40,354 bases of DNA from positions 1 through 40,354 of IMG/VR virus record IMGVR_UViG_3300021356_000049; one strand, 5' to 3'. Of this stretch, positions 1 to 8,045 are shown in pieces; position 1 is the stretch's first letter; the number at the start of each line of letters is the position of its first letter. A program made the position numbers and the translations under genes. Under the pieces are notes generated by a model. That model was given only the letters and a program-made list of their open reading frames with translations. It ran no database searches and had not been told where the DNA came from. The DNA comes from a virus.

Positions 1-1
1 C

Positions 2-2110
2 AAAGAATCTAGAAAAGAATGGGAAGAAGGATACACAAAAGGTTTAGATTTACTTGGTGTTAAATACACTGAGCAAACAAGACCATTCAAAGGTGCATCC
101 GGTGTCACCCATCCGTTGTTAACTGAGAGTGCTACGACTTTCCAAGCTTCTGCTTATAAAGAATTATTACCAAGTGATGGTCCAGTAAGAACTCAGGTTA
201 TAGGTGCAAGAACACCGGCTACCGAACAACAAGCTGATCGTGTTAAAGAATATTTAAATTATCTTCTTATGGAGAAGATGGAAGACTACACAACTGATAT
301 GGATCAAATGTTATACTACCTTCCATTATCAGGATCGACTTTCAAAAAAGTTTATTACGATGCATTCTTACAAAGACCTATTTCTAAATTTATACCTGCT
401 GAAGATTTAGTTGTTCCATACTATGCATCAGATTTAAAAGATGCCGGAAGAATTACTCACGTTTTAAAAATGGGTGAGAATGATTTGAACAAAAGAATGG
501 CTGCAGAATTTTATAGAGATATAGAATTACCAAAACCAAACGTAGACGAATCAGATCTTCAACAAAAGATTGATGAGCTTGATGGTCAGAAACCAGGCTT
601 TACAGATTACATCCACACTATTTTAGAAATGCATGTTGATCTAAACTTAGATGACTACGAAAATTTTGACAATAAAGTTAAGAAAGCAATCAAGATTCCA
701 TACATTGTAACTATTGATGAAAGTTCAGGAGAAGTTTTATCTATCTACAGAAACTACAGGGTAGATGATCCTAACTACACAAGAATAGAATACTTTGTAC
801 ATTACAAATTTTTACCAGGTCTTGGTTTTTATGGCTTTGGTTTAATTCATACTATTGGTGGTTTGACTAGAGCTGCCACTGTTGCACTTAGACAATTGAT
901 TGATGCAGGTACTTTAAAAAATTTACCAGCAGGATTTAAGTCTAGAGGTATCAGAGTTAGAGATGATGACCAACCAATACAACCTGGAGAGTTCAGAGAT
1001 GTTGATGCACCAGGTGGAAACATCAGAGATCAGTTTTTTAACTTGCCTTTTTCAGAGCCAAGTACAACTTTATTCAATCTTTTAGGTTTTGTAGTGCAAG
1101 CGGGTCAAAAATTTGCTGCGATAACCGATACCGCAGTAGGAAATGACACGCAGAACAGAGCTGTGGGCACAACTATCGCTATGTTAGAACGTGGTTCTAG
1201 AGTGATGAGTGGTGTTCATAAGCGATGTTACTATGCAATGAGACTAGAATTTAAAATTTTAGCAAGAATTTGTTCAGAATATTTACCACCTGAGTATCCT
1301 TACGATGTTTTTGGTGGTCCAAGACAGATAAAAGCAGCAGATTTTGACTCAAGAGTTGATATTTTACCTGTTGCTGATCCAAATATCATGTCTATGGCAC
1401 AAAGAGTGACGTTAGCACAGACACAATTGCAAATTGCTAGTTCAAATCCACAATTACACAACATTCATGAAGCATATAGACGTGTTTATGAGGCATTAGG
1501 CACAAAACAAATTGATACTTTGTTAAAACCACCTCCAAGGCAGCCTGAGCCAATGGATCCAGCTAAAGAAAACGCTAGAGCATTGCAAATGAAGCTATTA
1601 ACTGCGTTTGAATTCCAAGATCATGATGCTCACATAGCTGCACACACTGCATTTATGGAATCTAGAATGGTTCAAATCAATCCGCAAGTATATGCATTAT
1701 TACAATCACACGTTTCTGACCATATTTCTTTCAAAGCTAGAAAAGAAGTTGCAGAACAAATGATGCAAGACCCTAATATGGCAAGGTTACAACAAGAAGA
1801 CCCACAATCTTTTCAAATTGCATTTGATAATGCAGTTGCAACAGCTTCAGCAGAAATTACAACTCAACTAGTTCAAGGTGAAATGGAAGCTAACAGAGCA
1901 AAAGCAGATCCGTTAGTAAGAATTAAACAACAAGAAGTTGATTTAAGAGCTATGGACATGCAAAGAAAAGCTGAAGAAACTAAATTTAAACAAGATCAAG
2001 AAAACCAAAGACAAGCTAATAAATTAGATTTAGAATATAATAGATTAGCCCAACAAGATGAGCAATCTGATAAGAGATTAGATATTGCAGAAAGAAAATT
2101 AGAAAAATAA
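2..2110 (+). CDS. Portal protein, 5' end outside the window
   Basis: The frame is open from base 2, so the gene begins upstream of the window and 702 codons are visible. A TTG at 116 could be mistaken for a start, but the open codons before it encode a GVTHPLL stretch that I know from portal proteins of marine podovirus-like phages. The portal is the dodecameric ring at the head vertex through which DNA is packaged and ejected. The body is mixed alpha/beta. The last 150 or so residues are Gln/Lys/Glu-rich and look like a long helix or coiled coil, as in P22-like portals with a C-terminal barrel. It heads the structural operon and its TAA overlaps the next ATG by one base. Portal identity is confident; the P22-like subfamily is inference. 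Confidence 0.85.
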   Translation, partial: KESRKEWEEGYTKGLDLLGVKYTEQTRPFKGASGVTHPLLTESATTFQASAYKELLPSDGPVRTQVIGARTPATEQQADRVKEYLNYLLMEKMEDYTTDMDQMLYYLPLSGSTFKKVYYDAFLQRPISKFIPAEDLVVPYYASDLKDAGRITHVLKMGENDLNKRMAAEFYRDIELPKPNVDESDLQQKIDELDGQKPGFTDYIHTILEMHVDLNLDDYENFDNKVKKAIKIPYIVTIDESSGEVLSIYRNYRVDDPNYTRIEYFVHYKFLPGLGFYGFGLIHTIGGLTRAATVALRQLIDAGTLKNLPAGFKSRGIRVRDDDQPIQPGEFRDVDAPGGNIRDQFFNLPFSEPSTTLFNLLGFVVQAGQKFAAITDTAVGNDTQNRAVGTTIAMLERGSRVMSGVHKRCYYAMRLEFKILARICSEYLPPEYPYDVFGGPRQIKAADFDSRVDILPVADPNIMSMAQRVTLAQTQLQIASSNPQLHNIHEAYRRVYEALGTKQIDTLLKPPPRQPEPMDPAKENARALQMKLLTAFEFQDHDAHIAAHTAFMESRMVQINPQVYALLQSHVSDHISFKARKEVAEQMMQDPNMARLQQEDPQSFQIAFDNAVATASAEITTQLVQGEMEANRAKADPLVRIKQQEVDLRAMDMQRKAEETKFKQDQENQRQANKLDLEYNRLAQQDEQSDKRLDIAERKLEK

Positions 2111-2505
2111 TGAAATCAGGAAAATATTTAGCTGGCGGTTTAATAAAAGGCACAGGTGGCAAGGCCATTAAAGCTTTTTTAAAATCTGATTTATATAAAG
2201 ATCTTAAAAGTGATATGATAAAAAGGGTTAATAAACTTTACAGCAAAAGTCCTGTTGGGACTGTTCAAAGATCATCTTTTTTAAAAGGTTTAAAAAAATT
2301 AGATGTAAAAGGCCAAAAAGCAGACATAATTAAAAAGGCACTATCTTTTACTGGTGATGCAGTTAAAAGAACACCTAGAAATATTCAAGCTTCATTAAAG
2401 AGAGGTGCTAGAAATATTACTAAATACAGAAAGAAATTAGATCAACAAGGCAAAGCATATCTTTTAAAAGGTGAAAGAATGCTTAAAGGCAAGAGAGATA
2501 ATTGA
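2110..2505 (+). CDS. Small basic protein after the portal, unknown
   Basis: A 131-residue, strongly Lys/Arg-rich protein with no recognised motif. It is likely helical and soluble, with a glycine-rich start that includes the stretch KGTGGKAIKAF. It is translationally coupled on both sides: its ATG shares a base with the portal stop codon and its TGA overlaps the next ATG (TGATG). A position between portal and scaffold suggests a DNA-binding or minor virion role. That is inference from charge and place only. Confidence 0.7.
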   Translation: MKSGKYLAGGLIKGTGGKAIKAFLKSDLYKDLKSDMIKRVNKLYSKSPVGTVQRSSFLKGLKKLDVKGQKADIIKKALSFTGDAVKRTPRNIQASLKRGARNITKYRKKLDQQGKAYLLKGERMLKGKRDN

Positions 2506-2702
2506 TGCCTAGATATTTTTTTGGAGTTGCATTTAAATACGGAAAACCAATTGTAAAAGGTGCATCTAAAAAATTTCAAAAACTATTTGAACAAGAGTAC
2601 AAAGAAACTAGAGCTGCAGGAGTTAGTTCATCGGGAGCTTTTAAATCTGCTGCAGAAACAATTAACAAACAATTAAAAGAGTTCCCTAAAAAAGGAAAAT
2701 AA
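2505..2702 (+). CDS. Small basic protein, unknown
   Basis: A 65-residue Lys-rich protein. I chose the ATG at 2505, which overlaps the preceding TGA as TGATG, rather than the in-frame TTG at 2502. The sequence alternates aromatic and basic residues (YFFGVAFKYGKP near the start), then forms a charged helix. No family is recognised. It sits in a tightly packed string of small basic genes between portal and holin-like gene. Confidence 0.6.
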   Translation: MPRYFFGVAFKYGKPIVKGASKKFQKLFEQEYKETRAAGVSSSGAFKSAAETINKQLKEFPKKGK

Positions 2703-2851
2703 TGCCATTAAACAAAAAAGGTAGAGAAATAATGAAATCCATGAAAAGCCAGTATGGATCTAAAAAAGGAGAGCAAGTTTTCTACGCATCCAAAAATAAA
2801 GGCAAGATCAAAAATGTCGAAAAAAAGTCGAGAAAAAAGAAAAGGTCTTAG
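2702..2851 (+). CDS. Small conserved basic protein with possible frameshift
   Basis: 49 codons from an ATG overlapping the previous stop (TAATG). The core KKGEQVFYASKNKG is a motif I recall from many small marine phage proteins encoded near the portal. The zero frame ends early at a TAG at 2849, while the +1 frame continues into SGGKRFGPPPERGPNPQG and stops at 2942. That proline-rich tail resembles the normal C-terminus of such proteins. The zero frame carries two copies of the slippery heptamer A_AAA_AAG, at 2821-2827 and 2833-2839. A -1 slip there enters the endonuclease frame. Either the 7-A run at 2820-2826 has gained one base, or recoding occurs here. Existence is likely; the true C-terminus is uncertain. 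Confidence 0.6.
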   Translation: MPLNKKGREIMKSMKSQYGSKKGEQVFYASKNKGKIKNVEKKSRKKKRS

Positions 2852-2942
2852 TGGTGGAAAAAGATTTGGACCACCACCTGAAAGAGGACCAAACCCTCAA
2901 GGTATTAAGGTTTCCACAAAGAAGAGATCAAAGAGAGTCTAA
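2840..2942 (+). CDS. Proline-rich C-terminal extension in the +1 frame of the small protein
   Basis: This is the +1 frame continuation of the preceding 49-codon gene. It encodes roughly 34 residues including RFGPPPERGPNPQG and a basic end, then stops with TAA at 2942. An in-frame ATG at 2754 gives an apparent separate 62-codon gene, but its N-terminal part has no plausible ribosome site and lies inside the conserved core of the other frame. I therefore read only the tail as protein-coding. It overlaps the endonuclease frame for most of its length. Confidence 0.4.
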
Positions 2943-3318
2943 TCAAGAAGCATACTTTGCGGGCATCATAGACGGTGAAGGATATATATCTTACGAAAAA
3001 TCTAAAAAGAATTATTCTATTCCATGTATTTCTGTTGAAATGACAGACAAAGATGTAATTGATAAAATATTTAATTTTTTTGGTGCAGGGTCAGTTGTTT
3101 TTATCAAACCAAGACAAGATCATCATTTAGATAGTTGGCGTTGGAGAGTCAGAGGTAAAGCTGCAGTTAACATTTACTTTAAAATCTATAATTACTTAAG
3201 TGCAAGAAGAAAACAAAAGATAGATCAGGTATTGAAAAACTATTGTGAAGATGCTAATGCTAGGGAGAAGTATAGAAAATTAGAAGGAGTATTAAAAAAT
3301 GTGGTTACAAGCAATTAA
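2851..3318 (+). CDS. LAGLIDADG homing endonuclease-like protein
   Basis: The core, from about 2944, contains YFAGIIDGEGYI, a single LAGLIDADG helix with its acidic metal ligands. It is followed by the usual WRWRVRGKAAV strand and a helix with YNYLSARRKQK. A single motif in about 125 residues fits the homodimeric class that makes a double-strand break at a long recognition site. The GTG at 2851 is one possible start, with a weak AAAGG upstream. The frame is open back to 2800, so a -1 slip from the upstream gene would also make a fusion of about 205 residues. The recognisable domain begins immediately after the stop of the proline-rich tail, as expected for an insertion at a gene boundary. No intron borders are evident. 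The start is uncertain. Confidence 0.75.
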   Translation: MVEKDLDHHLKEDQTLKVLRFPQRRDQRESNQEAYFAGIIDGEGYISYEKSKKNYSIPCISVEMTDKDVIDKIFNFFGAGSVVFIKPRQDHHLDSWRWRVRGKAAVNIYFKIYNYLSARRKQKIDQVLKNYCEDANAREKYRKLEGVLKNVVTSN

Positions 3319-3682
3319 GTTAGCAGCACAAGCTGGATCAAAGATTTATGCAAACAGACAAAAAGCAAAAATGGCTATGTCTGAAGCACAATTGTTGCAT
3401 GCCGAAAAACAGGCTCGAGGTGAGGAAGCTTACCAAGGTAAATTGTTAGAAGCTAGACAATCTGACTGGAAGGACGAAGCCGTCCTCATAATCTTATCAA
3501 CTCCAGTGGCTGTGCTTGCTTGGGCAGTCGTATCAGACGACCCAACTGCAATGGACAAAGTAAAATTATTTTTTGAAATGTTTTCGCAACTACCATCTTG
3601 GTTCACAAATCTGTGGATTTTAGTTGTAGCAAGTATTTACGGTATTAAAGGGACACAAATATTTAGAAACGGCAAAAAATAA
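3299..3682 (+). CDS. Membrane protein, candidate holin (GTA 3TM-like)
   Basis: 127 residues with a charged N-terminal half, an SDWKDE motif at 55-60 and two strong membrane segments at about 61-79 and 100-122. The DxWKDE motif directly before the first membrane helix resembles the three-TM holins described for gene transfer agents and their phage relatives, which permeabilise the inner membrane at lysis. It starts at an ATG inside the end of the endonuclease gene and is followed two bases later by the methyltransferase. It lies far from the endolysin candidate at 14196, so the lysis role is inference. It could instead be a virion-associated membrane protein. Confidence 0.55.
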   Translation: MWLQAIKLAAQAGSKIYANRQKAKMAMSEAQLLHAEKQARGEEAYQGKLLEARQSDWKDEAVLIILSTPVAVLAWAVVSDDPTAMDKVKLFFEMFSQLPSWFTNLWILVVASIYGIKGTQIFRNGKK

Positions 3683-3684
3683 AT

Positions 3685-4272
3685 ATGATTGCAGGAGACA
3701 GTGCTGAATACGAACTTTTAGAAAAATGGTCTAAAGGTTTTGATTGTAATGGTTACTATTCATGTGAGATTGGAGTAAGAGAAGGTCTTGGCTCTAAAAT
3801 TATAATGGATAATGTTATAAATAACTACTTACACATTGGTATAGATCCTTATGGTGATTTAGTTTACCAACATTTAGATAATCAAAAAGATTGCCAGTGG
3901 CAAGGTTTAGAAAAAGGTGTAGCACCAACTTATTCTGACAAGCTACGAGACCAACTTTTAGAAGATTTCAAACCATACATAGAAAAAGGTAAATTTACAT
4001 TATCAAATATCACCGACACCCTATTTATGACCTATCCACCAAATCAAGATAAAAAATTTGCTTTTGTGCATTTTGATGGTCCCCACATGACAAAGGACGT
4101 TATTACAGAAGCAGTGTGGTTTGCTAATAGATCAGCCCCAAATACTAGATTTATCTTTGATGACTACCCACAATACAATCAAAGACTTATAAACGAAATG
4201 TTAGTGCCCTTTGGATTTATTGTAAAAGAAGAAGGCACACAAAAAATACTATTAGAGAAAAATGGCAATTGA
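3685..4272 (+). CDS. SAM-dependent methyltransferase (Methyltransf_24-like)
   Basis: 195 residues with a class I methyltransferase layout: motif I CEIGVREGLGS at 27-37 (SAM loop), an acidic strand end IGIDPYG at 51-57, HFDGPH at 129-134 and FIFDDY at 156-161. The pattern resembles small-molecule or sugar O-methyltransferases of the TylF/Methyltransf_24 type rather than DNA methyltransferases: there is no DPPY or PC motif. The substrate is unknown. It is cargo within the head module and overlaps the next gene by 11 bases. It may belong to the same decoration activity as the sulfotransferase, carbamoyltransferase and glycosyltransferases elsewhere in the window. Confidence 0.7.
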   Translation: MIAGDSAEYELLEKWSKGFDCNGYYSCEIGVREGLGSKIIMDNVINNYLHIGIDPYGDLVYQHLDNQKDCQWQGLEKGVAPTYSDKLRDQLLEDFKPYIEKGKFTLSNITDTLFMTYPPNQDKKFAFVHFDGPHMTKDVITEAVWFANRSAPNTRFIFDDYPQYNQRLINEMLVPFGFIVKEEGTQKILLEKNGN

Positions 4273-4450
4273 TACAGCATCGAATGATATAATAAAAAAT
4301 CTAATCCATAGACGGAGAGAAAGATTAAAAGATACTTTGATCCGTGATGTTGACAATGTTGAACAGCTTCACTATATTAGAGGACAAATCAAGTCACTTG
4401 ATGACTTGCAACAAGACATAATAGACTTGTTAAAAAAACAGGAGCAATAA
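4262..4450 (+). CDS. Small coiled-coil protein, unknown
   Basis: 62 residues, almost entirely helical, with heptad-like spacing (LHYIRGQIKSLDDLQQDIIDLL) and an RRRER cluster near the start. It begins inside the methyltransferase gene and ends two bases before groES. No membrane segment or catalytic motif is visible. Proteins of this kind are common next to scaffold genes in marine phages, where assembly roles are suspected but not shown. Confidence 0.6.
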   Translation: MAIDTASNDIIKNLIHRRRERLKDTLIRDVDNVEQLHYIRGQIKSLDDLQQDIIDLLKKQEQ

Positions 4451-4452
4451 AA

Positions 4453-4899
4453 ATGACAGAGTCCACGGAGCAACCGAAACGGACTGAGACATTGAAAAAC
4501 GCTTACAAAGATGAAGCTGAAGTCAAAAAAGTCTTAGACCAAAAAGCAATTGATAAATCATTATTAGATAGATTACCGACACCTACGGGTTATAGAATGT
4601 TAATTCTTCCGTATTCAGGTCCTAAAAAGACTAAAGGTGGTTTATATCTTAGTGAACAAACTCAAGAAACAATCCAATTAACAACAGTAGTTGGCCTTGT
4701 ACTTAAACAAGGGAATCTTTGTTATAGAGACAAAGAAAAATTTCCTTTAGGTAAATGGTGTAACGAAAAAGATTGGGTTATCTTCGGAAGATACGCAGGC
4801 TCTCGATTCAAAATAGATGGCGGAGAAGTGCGGATCTTAAACGATGATGAAATCATCGCTACCATATCTAATCCTGCTGATATTTTGCACCATTACTAG
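4453..4899 (+). CDS. groES: GroES-like co-chaperonin
   Basis: 148 residues. After a charged N-terminal extension of about 42 residues comes a Cpn10 fold: TGYRMLILPY, then the mobile-loop region KKTKGGLYLSEQTQE, then a second half with WVIFGRYAGSRFKIDGGEV and a C-terminal DDEIIATI strand. Bacterial GroES is about 97 residues, so this form is extended at the N-terminus and has a longer middle. Phage co-chaperonins such as T4 gp31 replace host GroES on GroEL to fold the capsid protein, and the place just before scaffold and capsid fits that. The last residues follow the domain and are not conserved in ordinary GroES. Confidence 0.85.
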   Translation: MTESTEQPKRTETLKNAYKDEAEVKKVLDQKAIDKSLLDRLPTPTGYRMLILPYSGPKKTKGGLYLSEQTQETIQLTTVVGLVLKQGNLCYRDKEKFPLGKWCNEKDWVIFGRYAGSRFKIDGGEVRILNDDEIIATISNPADILHHY

Positions 4900-4908
4900 G
4901 GAGGTAAA

Positions 4909-5922
4909 ATGGCAGAAGAACAAAAGTCTCAACAAGACGTTGAGCTAGATACTGATGGCGTTAATGAGGAATCCATTAGTGTTGAACAACCACAAGAACC
5001 TGATGATGCATTTGCAAAAAAAGAAAATGTTGATTTAGGATATACTGATCCAATACAAGAAACTAAAGAAGAAGCTGAATCTGAAGAAAAAAAGGAAGAG
5101 CCAAAAACTGAAGTTGAAGTAAAGGATGAGCAAGTTGAACCTAAGAAAGATAATCTTAAAAAAAAACAATCTGATTATCAAAAGAGGATCAACGAATTAG
5201 TCTTTGAAAAAAAAGAAGCAGAGAGAAGAGAAAAAGCTGCTTTGAACTATGCTAAAGGACTAAAAAAGAAATATCAGAACGTTGAGTCAAAACTTAATGA
5301 GACTGATAATAATTACCTTAAAGAAATCCAAGCAAGAGTAACTTCTGAACAAGATAAGTTAAAAACTTCTCTTAAAGAAGCTATGGAAGCTCAGGATGCT
5401 GAAAAGGTAGCTGAGATAAACTCTCAAATGACTAAATTAGCTGTCGAAAATGAGAAAGTTAATTTAACATTACAGGAGAGAGAAACTCAAAAAAAACAAC
5501 TTGAAGAAAACAAAGACTCACCAAAAGAAGAATCTGTACCTGGTGAACAACCTGTACAAGTTAGTCAGAAAGCTCAAGAATGGGCTTCTAAAAATGAGTG
5601 GTTTGGCACTGATAGAGTGTTAACTGGAGCTGCTATGGCTATTCATGAAGAACTTGTAGGGCAAGGTATTGAAACAGAAAGTGATGAGTATTATAATAAC
5701 ATTAACAAACGAATGAGAGAGTATTTCCCTCAACAGTTTGCCCAGGATTCGACTGACAAAGAGCCTGTAGTAACAAAGCAACCCGTCCAAAACGTTGCTG
5801 GGGTAAGTCGAAGACAAGGAGGACGCAAGTCTGTGAAACTCACCAAGTCACAGGTAGTTATCGCTAAGAAATTAGGGGTGCCACTAGAGGAATACGCAAA
5901 ATTCGTGAAGGGAGGAAACTAA
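4909..5922 (+). CDS. Scaffold protein
   Basis: 337 residues, very acidic in the first 80 (Glu-rich), then a long coiled coil from about 85 to 210, and a compact basic C-terminus with RRQGGRKSVKLTKSQ followed by a short amphipathic helix. Coiled coil plus basic C-terminus just upstream of the capsid gene is the usual layout of phage scaffolds, whose C-terminal helix binds the capsid protein during procapsid assembly. A strong site GGGAGG lies before the ATG. The stop overlaps the next ATG by one base. Family assignment rests on composition and position. Confidence 0.75.
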   Translation: MAEEQKSQQDVELDTDGVNEESISVEQPQEPDDAFAKKENVDLGYTDPIQETKEEAESEEKKEEPKTEVEVKDEQVEPKKDNLKKKQSDYQKRINELVFEKKEAERREKAALNYAKGLKKKYQNVESKLNETDNNYLKEIQARVTSEQDKLKTSLKEAMEAQDAEKVAEINSQMTKLAVENEKVNLTLQERETQKKQLEENKDSPKEESVPGEQPVQVSQKAQEWASKNEWFGTDRVLTGAAMAIHEELVGQGIETESDEYYNNINKRMREYFPQQFAQDSTDKEPVVTKQPVQNVAGVSRRQGGRKSVKLTKSQVVIAKKLGVPLEEYAKFVKGGN

Positions 5923-6392
5923 TGGAAAAGATAAGAACTTCACGCGAGTCATCAACTAGGGCCAAAGAGGTCAGAAAAGTTGATTGGGCTCCTTCATCCA
6001 GTTTGGATGCACCACCTGCACCGAAAGGTTTTGCACACCGTTGGATAAGAACAACAGTGCAAGGATTCGATGATACGTCTAACGTATCTAGAAAACTTAG
6101 AGAGGGTTGGGAATTCGTTAGAGCTGATACGATCGTAAGTGAGTTAGGCAAAAATGATTATCCAACAATTTCTGAAGGAAAAAATCAGGGGTTAATCGGA
6201 ATTGGAGGGCTGGTGTTGGCCAGAATCCCAATTGAGATACTTGAAGCAAGACAAGCTTATTTTGAAAAAATAACTCAAGATAGGATGAACTCTGTGGATA
6301 GTGACTTAATGAAGGAACAACATCCGGATATGCCAATCAATATTGAAAGGCAATCCAAAGTGACCTTTGGTGGTAGTCGCGGAAAAAAATAA
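5922..6392 (+). CDS. Conserved head-module protein, unknown
   Basis: 156 residues with WAPSSSLDAPPAPKGFAHRW near the N-terminus, then REGWEFVRADTI, a GLIGIGGLVLARIP stretch and a C-terminal MPINIERQSKVTFG. I know this pattern as a protein encoded between scaffold and capsid in many marine podoviruses. Its function is not established. It may be a capsid accessory or assembly factor. It starts on the last base of the scaffold stop and has GGGAGG upstream inside the scaffold gene. Confidence 0.7.
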   Translation: MEKIRTSRESSTRAKEVRKVDWAPSSSLDAPPAPKGFAHRWIRTTVQGFDDTSNVSRKLREGWEFVRADTIVSELGKNDYPTISEGKNQGLIGIGGLVLARIPIEILEARQAYFEKITQDRMNSVDSDLMKEQHPDMPINIERQSKVTFGGSRGKK

Positions 6393-6450
6393 TTTTTTTG
6401 CAATTGCTACAGGGTCTTAAAACTAAAACGTTAAATGAGAGGAAACATAA

Positions 6451-7038
6451 ATGGCAAACGTAAGTGAAAAGTTTGGTCTAAGACCTTACAGAAAACTAGA
6501 CGGTACACCACTTGTGGGTGCTCAAAACAGATACACAATTGCAAGTAACTACGCTACAGCGATTTACCAAGGAGATATGGTAAAAGTTGTTACAGCTGGG
6601 AATATCGAAAGACATTCTGCTGCTAACGATGCTGGTAACTCTACTGCAGTTGTTGGTGTTTTTAACGGTGTGTTTTATACAGATCCAACTACTCAAAAGC
6701 CAACTTACAAAAACTACTACCCAGGTAGTGTTGTTGCAAGTGATATAACAGCTTTTGTTGTAGACGATCCGGATGCAGTCTTCTTAATAGATGCTGATGA
6801 AGCATTTACAAGAGCAGACTTGTACAAAAACTATGCTGTTACTGATACTACTGGAGTAACTCAAACTGGTATATCGAAAGTACAATTAGATGTATCTAAC
6901 TCAGGAACTACAGTATCTTTCGTGTTACAAGCGATCGATATTTCACAAGATCCTGATAACTCAGATACAGCAACATCAAATGCTAATATCTTGGTGAGAA
7001 TAAACCACCACCAATATAGAAGCAGAACAGGCGTATAA
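6451..7038 (+). CDS. Virion structural protein, probable capsid decoration
   Basis: 195 residues, mostly beta. It opens with KFGLRPYRKLDGTPLVGAQ, a signature I recall from the protein just upstream of the capsid gene in many marine phages. Several short loops of Asp, Thr and Gly suggest a compact beta-barrel such as a capsid-stabilising cap. The ATG has GAGAGGA 10 bases upstream. The 58-base gap before it contains only an A/T run pair and no clear promoter. The decoration role is inferred from position. Confidence 0.65.
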   Translation: MANVSEKFGLRPYRKLDGTPLVGAQNRYTIASNYATAIYQGDMVKVVTAGNIERHSAANDAGNSTAVVGVFNGVFYTDPTTQKPTYKNYYPGSVVASDITAFVVDDPDAVFLIDADEAFTRADLYKNYAVTDTTGVTQTGISKVQLDVSNSGTTVSFVLQAIDISQDPDNSDTATSNANILVRINHHQYRSRTGV

Positions 7039-7050
7039 GGAGATTAAATT

Positions 7051-7962
7051 ATGGCTATATCACGTTCGCAACTAGTTAAAGAACTAGAGCCAGGTTTGAA
7101 TGCTTTATTCGGCCTGGAATATAAAAGGTATGAAAATCAGCATGCTGAAATTTATACTACAGAAACATCTGACAGAGCTTTTGAAGAAGAAGTAATGTTA
7201 GCGGGATTTGCTTCTGCACCAACTAAACAAGAAGGTGCTGGAGTTGTGTTTGATCAAGCTCAAGAAACATTCACGGCTAGATACAATCACGAAACAATCG
7301 CGTTAGCGTTCTCAATCACTGAGGAAGCAATCGAAGATAACCTATACGATAGACTTGCAGCTAGATACACTAGAGCATTAGCAAGATCTATGGCAAACAC
7401 GAAGCAAGTAAAAGCAGCTAACGTATTGAACAATGCGCAAAACACAGCTTTCACAGGTGGTGATGGTAAAACGCTTATTAACGCGGCACACCCATTAGCT
7501 ACAGGTGGACAGTTTTCGAATGTTCTTGCTACAGCAGCTGACCTTAACGAAACGTCATTGGAACAATCTTTAATTGACATCCAAGCGTTTGTTGATGAAA
7601 GAGGTCTAAAAATTGCAGCTCAAGGTGTAAAAATGATAATTCCAAAAGAATTACAATTTACAGCTGAGAGACTAATGAAGTCTCCACAAAGAGTTGGAAC
7701 TGCAGACAACGACATCAACGCTATTGCTTCTATGGGAATGGTACCTCAAGGTTACAGAGTTAATAACTTCTTAACTGATACAGATGCCTTTTTCCTATTG
7801 ACTGATGTACCTAACGGCTTAAAAATGTTCGTTAGATCACCAATCAAAACTGCAATGGAAGGTGACTTCGATACTGGTAATGTTAGATTTAAAGCTAGAG
7901 AAAGATATTCATTCGGGTTCTCTGATCCTAGATGTATATTTGGAAATGGTAAATTAGTCTAA
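7051..7962 (+). CDS. Major capsid protein
   Basis: 303 residues, a usual length for an HK97-fold capsid protein. It is the last gene before a strong terminator and follows scaffold and putative decoration genes. Features are an N-terminal arm, an acidic E-loop region (ERAFEEEVMLAG-like, residues 40-55), a helical spine with TEEAIEDNLYDRLAARYT and a C-terminal domain ending in RERYSFGFSDPRCIFG. No delta-domain protease is seen nearby, so maturation by cleavage is unlikely. The site GGAGA precedes the ATG. A DNA-free shell would be assembled with the scaffold at 4909 and GroES at 4453. Confidence 0.85.
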   Translation: MAISRSQLVKELEPGLNALFGLEYKRYENQHAEIYTTETSDRAFEEEVMLAGFASAPTKQEGAGVVFDQAQETFTARYNHETIALAFSITEEAIEDNLYDRLAARYTRALARSMANTKQVKAANVLNNAQNTAFTGGDGKTLINAAHPLATGGQFSNVLATAADLNETSLEQSLIDIQAFVDERGLKIAAQGVKMIIPKELQFTAERLMKSPQRVGTADNDINAIASMGMVPQGYRVNNFLTDTDAFFLLTDVPNGLKMFVRSPIKTAMEGDFDTGNVRFKARERYSFGFSDPRCIFGNGKLV

Positions 7963-7987
7963 TACTTACTTTAGTATTACGAATTAG

Positions 7988-8018
7988 AAGGGGCGGTGTT
8001 CACATCGCCCCTTTTTTT
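7988..8018 (+). terminator. Rho-independent terminator after the capsid gene
   Basis: GGGGCGGTG at 7990-7998 pairs with CATCGCCCC at 8003-8011 (nine pairs, one G-T) around a TTCA loop, followed by seven T at 8012-8018 and preceded by AA that can extend the stem. It is the clearest intrinsic terminator in the window and would limit read-through from the capsid gene. The loop also forms part of a -35 element (see 7999-8027). Confidence 0.92.
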
Positions 8019-8027
8019 ATGTATAAT
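7999..8027 (+). promoter_or_regulatory. Sigma70-like promoter overlapping the terminator
   Basis: TTCACA at 7999-8004 (five of six bases of TTGACA), then a 17-base spacer, then a perfect TATAAT at 8022-8027. The -35 lies in the loop and 3' arm of the terminator. Transcription would start near 8034 and give an 80-base leader before the gene at 8113. It is predicted from sequence only; AT-rich DNA yields chance matches, but the spacing and the two near-perfect hexamers make this one good. Confidence 0.6.
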
Positions 8028-8045
8028 AAAAAAACTAGATAATTT

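Noticed and set aside
2754-2850. Separate gene from ATG 2754
   Set aside because: Its first part lies in the wrong frame of a conserved core and lacks a ribosome site; only the tail after 2840 looks coding.
5620-6336. Reverse-strand frames opposite scaffold and the next gene
   Set aside because: Low-complexity, Leu/Ser-rich frames with no ribosome site or family, lying opposite well-supported forward genes.
6386-6450. A-run followed by T-run after the gene at 5922 as a terminator
   Set aside because: Pure A/T pairing without a G/C stem; unlikely to terminate.
7287-7580. Reverse-strand frame opposite the capsid gene
   Set aside because: Shadow of the capsid coding frame.
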